Virus record (IMG/VR): IMGVR_UViG_3300025889_001077
Coordinates: 1 to 21,924 of that record
From: a virus
Direction: 5' to 3' (one strand)
DNA: 21,924 nt
Shown here: positions 14,970-21,924 of the stretch, one piece after another
Position numbering within the stretch: the first letter of the stretch is position 1
Layout of the letters: every line of letters begins with the position of its first letter
Position numbers and translations under genes: made by a program
The notes under the pieces: model-generated
What the model was told of the DNA's origin: nothing
Seen by the model: only the letters and a program-made list of their open reading frames with translations
Databases searched by the model: none

Positions 14970-16697
14970 ATGGCAGGTTTAGGTGGTATCGGTACTGGCT
15001 TCTTCAAGAAAATGTCTTCTATTCAAGATGAGAATAGAAAGCAAGAAAATGAATTTATGCTTGAAGACCTTAAATCGTTTAACGAAGGCTTAAAAGTATA
15101 TAGAGCCAATAAAGCTGAACAGCAAAAGCTGGATAACCAAGCTAGAGGATTTGCATTACAAATTTCTGGTGATCCTAGGGACACTAAAGCACTAGATGTT
15201 GCTAGAACTTTTATTTCTGGTGGGTATAATATTTCTGATCCTATTACTCTTAAGTCTGCACAACAACAATACGCAGATATGAAATTAAAAGAAACACAAT
15301 CCCAAGCACAAGCCACTGCATCTGCTCAAGCTGCTCCTAATGGAGATAATCCACAAGCACAAGCAGGTACTCCTACACAAGGAACTACACCACAAGCACA
15401 AGCCGCTCCCATGGCTGGAAATGTTCCTTCTGCTAATGTACAAGGACAACCCCAACAACCTGCACAAGCTCCTGGACTTGGCAATGGTCTATTCAAGAAG
15501 GATGTTACCGCAAGTAATCTATTTACTGGTAAAAGCACTCCTGAACAATACCAACAAAAATCTATTGAGAATATCTCTGCTCGTACCGGCATGACCCCAG
15601 AACAAGTACAAGCCATTCGTTCAGGACAAGACACAGGTAAGACCGACTTTAATCCTAGCTCCACAGGTGCTCCTATGGATGCAGGTAAAGCTATGCTTAT
15701 TTCTAATGCTATGAAGCTTGCTGCTGATCCTGGTAAATTAACCGATCCTGCTAAATTCTGGCAAGCTGTAGGTTCAGGTAATTATGAAGAAGCTGGTAAA
15801 TATATCGCCAATGCTCAACAGCAAAATCAATGGCATATTGATGCTGCTAAAATTCAAGCTGCTGCTACTCTTGAGGGACATAAAATCAGTGCTGGTGCAA
15901 CCGTACAAGCTGCTGAAATCCACGAAAGGGCAGCTAAAGCTACTCGTGATGCCACTATTGCCGGAAGTCCAGCACAAAGATACGCGGATGCTGCTGCAAA
16001 ACTAGACGCAACTAAAGAAGCAATTAAAGCTGATCCTTCTATGATTGCAGAATTTGCTAAACAATTCCCCGGGATTGATATGTCTAATCCACAAACAGAA
16101 GAGTGGATTGCACTACAAGTTCTTAAAAAGACAGACACAGAAGCGTATAGTCGTGTTATAGCAGGGCCTAATAATAAACCTCCACAAGGTGTTAACACTG
16201 CCCTTGATCCAAGAACAGCATCAACTCCTCCAGGATATAAGGCGGGTGCCAATGACCCTGGCAAGGGCGGTTCTAAGACTGATCCGTATGCTGGTAAAGA
16301 TGTACCAAAAGACGAGAATACTAGATTAAAGGCAGTATCTGACGCTATTAAAAATATGCCAGAAGGTGCCGATAAAGATAAAGTTATTGCCGAATTTAAT
16401 ACTAAATACGGAGATAAGAAGGCTAAGAAGTATGGATTAGGTCCTAAGCCTATTGAAGAACCTAATAAACCATCGACGGGGGAAGATAAGTCTGTTAAAT
16501 CTGCATTTGGAGACGTTAAACCTACTAAGGCCCAACTTAGACAGTCAAAAGAATTAAATTCTACTGTCAGTGACGCACAATCCTTAATAGACAGTGGTAT
16601 TGAATTTGAAAAAGCTGTAAAAGAAGCTATGTCTAACGCTAAAAAAGAAAAGCGTAATGTTTCAGAAGATGAAGTTAGAAAAGCATTAAAGAAATAA
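14970..16697 (+). CDS. Internal virion protein-like, helical with QA-rich linker
   Basis: 575 residues. The N-terminal ~110 residues are helical (FFKKMSSIQDENRKQENEFM). Residues about 111-170 are a Gln/Ala/Pro linker (repeated QAQA and PQAQA, encoded by recurring CACAAGCACAAGC DNA). A second helical domain (about 180-370: TGMTPEQVQAIRSGQD, then AKIQAAATLEGHKISAGA) and a Lys-rich, Gly/Pro-broken C-terminus follow. There is no membrane segment and no lysozyme or transglycosylase motif. It starts after AAAGGA (14956-14961), and its stop is followed immediately by the next ATG. Context and composition suggest an ejection or core protein; exact role unknown. Confidence 0.75.
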   Translation: MAGLGGIGTGFFKKMSSIQDENRKQENEFMLEDLKSFNEGLKVYRANKAEQQKLDNQARGFALQISGDPRDTKALDVARTFISGGYNISDPITLKSAQQQYADMKLKETQSQAQATASAQAAPNGDNPQAQAGTPTQGTTPQAQAAPMAGNVPSANVQGQPQQPAQAPGLGNGLFKKDVTASNLFTGKSTPEQYQQKSIENISARTGMTPEQVQAIRSGQDTGKTDFNPSSTGAPMDAGKAMLISNAMKLAADPGKLTDPAKFWQAVGSGNYEEAGKYIANAQQQNQWHIDAAKIQAAATLEGHKISAGATVQAAEIHERAAKATRDATIAGSPAQRYADAAAKLDATKEAIKADPSMIAEFAKQFPGIDMSNPQTEEWIALQVLKKTDTEAYSRVIAGPNNKPPQGVNTALDPRTASTPPGYKAGANDPGKGGSKTDPYAGKDVPKDENTRLKAVSDAIKNMPEGADKDKVIAEFNTKYGDKKAKKYGLGPKPIEEPNKPSTGEDKSVKSAFGDVKPTKAQLRQSKELNSTVSDAQSLIDSGIEFEKAVKEAMSNAKKEKRNVSEDEVRKALKK

Positions 16698-18878
16698 ATG
16701 AACTTAGCAGATATTGAAAAAAAAGTAAGCGCTCCTCAAACAAAGTCGTTTACTTCATTAGACCAAATTGAGGCCAATGTAGCGGGGCAAGTTCCTGCTG
16801 CAAAACCTATTCCTAATTCTTTAGACGCAATTGAGCAAGCCGTAAGTCCTGTGCAACAACCGCAAGAAATAGAAATTCCAGGGTTTGCAGGACAAAAGGC
16901 ACACCCTATGCTTGTTAGGGTGGCTCAGGAATACTATGGTAAGACCGATCCTAATGAAGCATTAAGCTCTTGGGTAGCAGATCAAACCTGGAATAGCGCA
17001 AACTCTGCTATGGCTTTAATAGACGCTGTAAAGGCACAGACAGTAGACCCTATTAAAGCTAAACAAATGTCTTTCCTTGGAGAACAATTTGATAATCTTC
17101 CTGCATTCTGGGAAGGTGAAAATAGACCTTTAGGGGAGCGTGCTAGTCGTCTATGGGCTAACATTTGGCGTGGTGTTGTTGATCCTATTACATGGGCCGG
17201 TGGCGCTGTAGGAGGTAAAGTAGCTTCCAAGTTTATTGGTGAAGGTGCAGGTATTCTAGCTAGAAGTGCTGGTGCTGCTGTATCAGATGCTGCTGCTGGT
17301 GCTGTATCTGATGTTTCTCAACAGGTATTACAAAAATCTATTGGTACTAGAGATGAATATTCTCCCCTAGAAACTGCTGAAGCCGCAGGTGCTATGGGTC
17401 TATTTGGTGGTGTCATTAGAGGTGGTGCAGGAGCAATTAAGAAGGGATTTAGTATATTAAAGCGCCCTGATGCTCTTGAACCAAACACTAATGTATTTAA
17501 ACAAGATAATGCCCCATACCAATACCAATTAGATAAAGCTACTCCTGTAGAAGATCAATCTAATGCTATGAGTGTGTTAACTCGTAGGGAAGCCATTCCT
17601 GAACCTGCCAATGCTAATAAATTTCCAGAAATGGAAACTACTAGACCCATTGAAACAATTACTGAACCCACACCCCTTCAAAGAACTGAACAAGAATTAG
17701 GATATGGGGAAACTAATTTCAGTGGTTTAAGTCCAATGGAAGGCCAAAGCAGCATTCCAGAACCCATTAAAGAAAATCAACCTTTAATTAAACCATCCGA
17801 ATATAAGCCTTTTGATTATAATATGGATGCAGATGCTACTCCTAATGCAGAACCTGTGCCTGTAGTTAAAGAAAATCCTGCTAAAGTCTCTAAGAGAATT
17901 AAGAAAGAGCCATTCGTAGCAGATGATCCATATAAAGTAGACTTTATTAATCCTGTAGAAGAGACTCCCAAAGACGAGGGTATACCATTTATGGTAACAC
18001 GCCAAATGAAACAAGATTTGGCCGATAGAGGGTATACTTTAAATCAAATTAGAAACATGACGCCTAAAGAAGCCCATGAAATTCTAAAAGGACAAAATAA
18101 ACCAGAACCTCCTAAAACACCATTTAAAGAGCAAAATCCAATTATTGCTCAGGCTTTAGATAACGCTGATGAACCTAAACCCATTCCTAAAGAAATTAAA
18201 CTATTAGATAATGGTGATATTGATTTATCTGCGCCTCCTACTGTGCCTCCTAAGCCTCCTGGAATAGACGAAATACCACCAATTAAACCAGAAGGACCTA
18301 CTCCTTTACACGTAGAGCGATTAGAAAAGCTTACTGGTAAAGTGGATAAAATGACCTATATGAATTCTCCTGCTGAAATGTGGTCAGAAATTATTAGGTT
18401 ATCTGAGGCAAATGAAGGATTTAATACCGAACGTCCCCATATTTCTAAAGAAGCTTCACTAGCTTCTGCTAAGGAATTATTAGGCGATCCTAGTTTAAAT
18501 ATCTTTAAAACTCTTGAGAATAAACTTGGAGTATCTGGTGATAGGTTAAGCACTGTTGTATCAGGAGCCCTTTACCAATACAATAAAGAAGGTGTACAAT
18601 TACACACTTTAGCCTCAGATTTTAATGAAAAATTATGGAAATTAGGCAAAGATAATCCAGAAACATTAAAGTCTTTAGTGGCTTACGCTCAATTTAGGCT
18701 TAAATTTACTGATGTTATGAAAAGCTTTTATGGCTCCAAGAGTGAAATTGGTAGAAGCTTGGCTATGCTAAAGCCTAATTATAATGAGTCTCCAGAAGAA
18801 TATTTAATGCGTATTATTAAAGATATGAACGGCCCAGAAGGATTACAAGGCGATGGCGCGACTCTCTTGTGTGGATAA
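16698..18878 (+). CDS. Large internal (ejection) protein, N-terminal part
   Basis: 726 residues, starting at the base after the previous stop with no strong ribosome binding site, so reinitiation is likely. The N-terminus repeats an LDxIExxV element three times (3-10, 21-28, 42-49). Residues about 85-170 (SSWVADQTWNSANSAMALID, ENRPLGERASRLWANIWRG) and a Gly/Ala-rich hydrophobic region at about 165-240 (TWAGGAVGGKVASKFIGEG) resemble the membrane-interacting front of large pelagiphage-type internal proteins, from memory. A Pro/Glu-rich linker (250-520) and a helical region to about 720 follow. It ends LQGDGATLLCG, where the downstream ORF in the +1 frame carries on similar helical sequence. Confidence 0.75.
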   Translation: MNLADIEKKVSAPQTKSFTSLDQIEANVAGQVPAAKPIPNSLDAIEQAVSPVQQPQEIEIPGFAGQKAHPMLVRVAQEYYGKTDPNEALSSWVADQTWNSANSAMALIDAVKAQTVDPIKAKQMSFLGEQFDNLPAFWEGENRPLGERASRLWANIWRGVVDPITWAGGAVGGKVASKFIGEGAGILARSAGAAVSDAAAGAVSDVSQQVLQKSIGTRDEYSPLETAEAAGAMGLFGGVIRGGAGAIKKGFSILKRPDALEPNTNVFKQDNAPYQYQLDKATPVEDQSNAMSVLTRREAIPEPANANKFPEMETTRPIETITEPTPLQRTEQELGYGETNFSGLSPMEGQSSIPEPIKENQPLIKPSEYKPFDYNMDADATPNAEPVPVVKENPAKVSKRIKKEPFVADDPYKVDFINPVEETPKDEGIPFMVTRQMKQDLADRGYTLNQIRNMTPKEAHEILKGQNKPEPPKTPFKEQNPIIAQALDNADEPKPIPKEIKLLDNGDIDLSAPPTVPPKPPGIDEIPPIKPEGPTPLHVERLEKLTGKVDKMTYMNSPAEMWSEIIRLSEANEGFNTERPHISKEASLASAKELLGDPSLNIFKTLENKLGVSGDRLSTVVSGALYQYNKEGVQLHTLASDFNEKLWKLGKDNPETLKSLVAYAQFRLKFTDVMKSFYGSKSEIGRSLAMLKPNYNESPEEYLMRIIKDMNGPEGLQGDGATLLCG
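18836..18842 (+). promoter_or_regulatory. Candidate ribosome binding site for the 18853 ORF
   Basis: AGAAGGA lies 10 bases before ATG 18853, inside the end of the upstream ORF. It makes internal initiation a realistic alternative to frameshifting. Confidence 0.45.
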
Positions 18879-21030
18879 GCTAATCAGAGAAGCACAACAA
18901 CTTGCCATGATTGATCCAAATGATACTGGATCAATTAGTAGGTTTTTTGCTGGTCAAGAAGAAGCTGCAAAAGCTAAACCAACTTTAGGTAAAAAGGGCA
19001 TGGAAGTACTTTATAACGCCATGCTTGCAGGTTTACCCACACAGGTTGCCATTGGTCTAGAAACCACGCTAATGAACGTTACAACCACTATGGAACGTGG
19101 TCTAGCCTCTGGTGTAGGTTTAATTAGACAGGGCCTTACAGGGTCTTTAAATGAAGCTGAACGCTACACAGCAGGGGATGTATTATCCCGAGCTAAAGGC
19201 ATGGGCTATTCTATTAAAGACAAGGATTTAGGTTTAATAGCTTCCGCACAAGAATTGGCCGGTATTTGGTGGAAATCATTTAGATTAGCAAATGAGGCAG
19301 GGCACGAATTAAGCCCAAGCCATCCTGTGAGAAGCACTATCGGTACAGCAGAAGATGCAAGTAATGTAGAACGTATTCTTGGTAGAATTATTCGTGTACC
19401 TTCTTCTTTAATTGCTGGTACAGATGCCATGATGCAAGAAGTAGGAAAGCGCGCATCTTTATGGGAACAAGCCTCTATTGCCTATAAAAGAGCACAAGCC
19501 AATGGAGAAAAGACAGGCACTCGCTCTGAGTTTCTAGCTGATTTCGTTAGCAATCCTAATAAATACGCCATGGATCAAAACCAAATTCTACAGGCTAAAG
19601 AACTTTATAGACGCTATGAGCAAATGGGATTAGCTGATCGTCCTGAAATGGAATTCCTTAATGACTTTGGTAAAAAGTTATCCATGTATAGAGCCGAACT
19701 AGAAGGTAAAAAAGCCAACTTCACAAGCCCTCCTAGCGAAACAACTAAAGCCGTTATTAATTTCATTGATAAAGTCCCATTCGGTCGTGTGCTTGTACCA
19801 TTCATTAATACTCCTGCCAATATCTTTAGGTGGGTATTTGAACGTGTTCCAGGTATGGGATTGCTCTATAAAGATACACAAAGAGAATTAACAGGAGGCA
19901 AAACCTTTGCCGAAGTACTTAAGCGTACTCCTGAAAATGAATTATCCAAGATTAAAGAATACACTAAAATGGATTTCGATAATGTTGTAGCTAGACAGAC
20001 ATTTGGCTCTTCTGTGCTTTTAGCTGCAATGTATTTAGAAGCCAATGGCTATATTAGTGCTGGCCCTGCAATTGATCCAGAAAAACGTACCACACAATTG
20101 GAAGCAGGCTATGAACCTTATTCATTCCGTGATGGGGACAGGGTTTATAAGTATACTCGTCCTGATGCTATGGGCTTATTAATGGGTCTTGGAGCAGACT
20201 TTAATAGATTATTAAGAGCAGCACAAAACCAAGATGAAGACTTTAATAAGAACGTAATTGATGCCATGCACGCTGCGGGTTTAATGATTGGCTATAACCT
20301 TGTTGAAAAAACATGGATGAGTAATCTTGGGCTAGCTTTACAAGCTGCTACTGATCCAGAAAGATATGGTAAGCGTTTCCTAGGGCAATTAGCAGGTATG
20401 CCTATTCCAGCTATCGTAAAGCATTTTAATGATGCTATTGACCCAGAACAACGTCAAATGCTTACCATTATGGATCAATTAAAGAACCGTGCTGGTATTG
20501 GAAGAAGTGAATTGCCTCAAGCTGTAAATATTACAGGCGATCCTAAGCGTATTGGGCAGCCCATGGGGCCATTAGGTAATGTAGAACCTGATGACATTGG
20601 CGGTCAAATCTATGACTTCGCTGTACGTATGGTAAGCCCATATAGAGGCACAGACTTATCTAAAAACCCTGTAATGCGTACCATGGCTGATTTAGGTATG
20701 CCTACAAAGAAGGTATCAGAAGAATTAAGCCTATTCCCAGACGTTAAACAAGATTTAACCGAGGATCAATACGCCTATTATGCAAAAACTAAAGGCCAAA
20801 TTCTAAGCGTACTTGGAAACCGTATGCTAGAAAATGTACCTAATTGGAATGGACTAGCCACAGAAATTCAAAAGAAAATATTGTCGTCTATAGTAGGAAC
20901 AGCTTCACAGCAAGCTAAAAATCTATTATTAGCACAATACCCTGACCTGTATACTTCACAGGCTCAGAAATACATCGAAAACCTCGGTAAACAAAAACAA
21001 CCATATAGTGAACCTATATTCAGAAAATAA
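18853..21030 (+). CDS. Large internal (ejection) protein, C-terminal part
   Basis: 725 residues from ATG 18853, in the +1 frame relative to the upstream ORF, overlapping it by 26 bases. It opens with helical sequence (VDKLIREAQQLAMIDPND) and then AKPTLGKKGMEVLYNAMLAG and LPTQV (61-65), recalling the conserved 'W.N.lLSGp.Thv.N' segment that normally lies inside a single large phage internal protein. Hydrophobic helices follow (LMNVTTTMERGLASGVGLIR), then long helix to the end (EIQKKILSSIVGTASQQAKN). No catalytic residues can be assigned. The role is probably part of the ejected core that crosses the cell envelope. It ends 11 bases before the small TM protein. Confidence 0.75.
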   Translation: MARLSCVDKLIREAQQLAMIDPNDTGSISRFFAGQEEAAKAKPTLGKKGMEVLYNAMLAGLPTQVAIGLETTLMNVTTTMERGLASGVGLIRQGLTGSLNEAERYTAGDVLSRAKGMGYSIKDKDLGLIASAQELAGIWWKSFRLANEAGHELSPSHPVRSTIGTAEDASNVERILGRIIRVPSSLIAGTDAMMQEVGKRASLWEQASIAYKRAQANGEKTGTRSEFLADFVSNPNKYAMDQNQILQAKELYRRYEQMGLADRPEMEFLNDFGKKLSMYRAELEGKKANFTSPPSETTKAVINFIDKVPFGRVLVPFINTPANIFRWVFERVPGMGLLYKDTQRELTGGKTFAEVLKRTPENELSKIKEYTKMDFDNVVARQTFGSSVLLAAMYLEANGYISAGPAIDPEKRTTQLEAGYEPYSFRDGDRVYKYTRPDAMGLLMGLGADFNRLLRAAQNQDEDFNKNVIDAMHAAGLMIGYNLVEKTWMSNLGLALQAATDPERYGKRFLGQLAGMPIPAIVKHFNDAIDPEQRQMLTIMDQLKNRAGIGRSELPQAVNITGDPKRIGQPMGPLGNVEPDDIGGQIYDFAVRMVSPYRGTDLSKNPVMRTMADLGMPTKKVSEELSLFPDVKQDLTEDQYAYYAKTKGQILSVLGNRMLENVPNWNGLATEIQKKILSSIVGTASQQAKNLLLAQYPDLYTSQAQKYIENLGKQKQPYSEPIFRK

Positions 21031-21041
21031 GGAATAATAAG

Positions 21042-21290
21042 ATGGTATGGGATTGGGTGGCTGTTGGTGTCATTTTAACTGCGACTGGCTTGCTATGTGC
21101 AGGATGTTGGACTATACTACAACTATGTTTAAAACCAATTCATAGGCGCGTAGATATTCTTGAAATTAAATGTATACAACGCGATGAGTTCAATGGTATT
21201 GTGTCTTTAATAACAGAAGGTCTAAGAGATACTAAGAATGCTTTAGAAAATCTCAATAGAAGAATTGATAACGTTATAAAGGATAAATAA
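21042..21290 (+). CDS. Small one-TM protein, holin or spanin candidate
   Basis: 82 residues. The N-terminus has one clear hydrophobic segment (about 5-28: WVAVGVILTATGLLCAGCWT), a short basic turn (KPIHRR), and a C-terminal coiled coil (NALENLNRRIDNVIKDK). One-TM proteins of this shape beside a lytic enzyme are typical of small phage holins or inner-membrane spanins. The next gene starts at the base after its stop and looks lytic, which supports a lysis role. AAGGAA at 21028-21033 precedes the ATG. There is no lipobox and no second TM. Holin and i-spanin cannot be separated from sequence alone. Confidence 0.75.
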   Translation: MVWDWVAVGVILTATGLLCAGCWTILQLCLKPIHRRVDILEIKCIQRDEFNGIVSLITEGLRDTKNALENLNRRIDNVIKDK

Positions 21291-21924
21291 ATGACTTCAA
21301 GAGGTATTCGTAATAACAACCCTATGAATATTAGGATTAGTCCTAATAAATGGGAAGGTAAAGTTACACCTAATACTGATGGTACTTTTGAACAATTTAA
21401 AAGTCCTGAATATGGTATTAGGGCCGGTGCTAAGTTATTAATTACCTATTCTGTACATTATCAATTAAATACTGTTAGATTACTTATTAATAGATTTGCC
21501 CCCGGTAGTGAAAATCCTACTGATAAATACGCCGAATATGTTGCTAGGTATTTAAATATATCTCCTGATGCAGAAATTGATGTAGATAATTATAATACTA
21601 TGCAGCAAATTATTAAGGCAATTATCAAGTTTGAAAATAGGGGCGAAATGCCTTATTCTGAGGACACTGTTAGGGATGCCTTAAAGATGGCTGGTGTACA
21701 TGACACACCTAATAAATCCGTCGTTAAGGAAGTTTCTAAGGACCCTGTAGCCCAATTAACTACAGTTGCAGTTGTATCCCAGGTGGCTAATACAATTGCC
21801 CCTGTAAATGACCTTTTAATTCAAATGTTTAACTTCGCTCCCTGGGCAGTTTTAGGCATTGTTGCCTTAATTGTGGGGTACATAATTTGGCAGAAGATTA
21901 AGCCCATTAAGGATGGCGCTGTAT
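21291..21924 (+). CDS. Peptidoglycan hydrolase-like protein with TM segment (3' partial)
   Basis: 211 codons to the window edge, still open. The N-terminus SRGIRNNNPMNIR (3-15), then WEGK (21-24), TFEQFKSPEYGIRAGAKLLITY (32-53) and NRFAPGSENPTDKYAEYV (67-84) match the 'RGIRNNNPGNIR ... YGIRA ... WAP..EN.T..Y' family, which phage annotations call virion protein P5-type or lysozyme-like peptidoglycan hydrolases. Catalytic residues are not firmly known to me. A C-terminal hydrophobic helix lies at about 184-200 (PWAVLGIVALIVGYIIW), followed by Lys-rich sequence, so the enzyme may be anchored in the inner membrane. AAAGGA at 21278-21283 precedes the ATG. The gene continues past 21924. Confidence 0.8.
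   Translation, partial: MTSRGIRNNNPMNIRISPNKWEGKVTPNTDGTFEQFKSPEYGIRAGAKLLITYSVHYQLNTVRLLINRFAPGSENPTDKYAEYVARYLNISPDAEIDVDNYNTMQQIIKAIIKFENRGEMPYSEDTVRDALKMAGVHDTPNKSVVKEVSKDPVAQLTTVAVVSQVANTIAPVNDLLIQMFNFAPWAVLGIVALIVGYIIWQKIKPIKDGAV

Noticed and set aside
15301-15480. Repeated CACAAGCACAAGC motif as regulatory iterons
   Set aside because: It falls in frame in a Gln/Ala-rich linker and is explained by repeated QAQA codons.

Overview
The window is a continuous structural (morphogenesis) module of a short-tailed, podovirus-like double-stranded DNA phage. All recognisable genes lie on the + strand, are tightly packed and often overlap at a TAATG stop/start, and follow a classic order: terminase, portal, scaffold, major capsid protein, head-tail adaptor and nozzle, short fibre, internal (ejection) proteins, lysis. 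There is no tape-measure, tail-tube or sheath gene. The DNA is AT-rich with ordinary AGGAG-type ribosome binding sites, so the host is an AT-rich bacterium. Several proteins recall families I associate with marine and freshwater podophages, including those of Pelagibacter-like hosts. That is recognition from memory, not a search, and nothing in the window names the host.

Region 1-6636 is packaging and portal: the end of a probable small terminase, a small recombinase-like helix-turn-helix protein overlapping it, the large terminase, a 96-aa unknown, the portal, a 74-aa helical protein and a 609-aa protein carrying a GEFVLP-type motif seen in many environmental phages. Region 6637-9769 is the capsid unit. 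It opens with a near-consensus sigma70 promoter (TTGACA, 17 nt, TAGAAT) and closes with a strong intrinsic terminator, enclosing scaffold, major capsid protein and a probable second capsid-surface protein. A free-standing HNH endonuclease gene sits between scaffold and capsid, with its own possible promoter and a hairpin on the far side.

Region 9770-21030 holds the tail and ejection proteins: adaptor, nozzle, a very short fibre-like protein, a glycine-rich repeat protein, two small proteins, and three large internal-type proteins. The last two large ORFs (16698-18878 and 18853-21030) overlap by 26 bases in different frames and look like one ejection protein split in two. Region 21031-21924 starts the lysis genes: a small one-TM holin or spanin candidate, then a peptidoglycan-hydrolase-like protein with its own TM segment, cut by the window end.

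No gene-free stretch exceeds about 105 bases. No tRNA, CRISPR array, insertion sequence, integrase, polymerase or replication gene is visible. I do not see a wholly new multi-gene system. The points most worth a second look are the two +1-frame overlaps (terminase region and ejection protein), the HNH insertion with a possible leaderless promoter, and the conserved but uncharacterised structural proteins.
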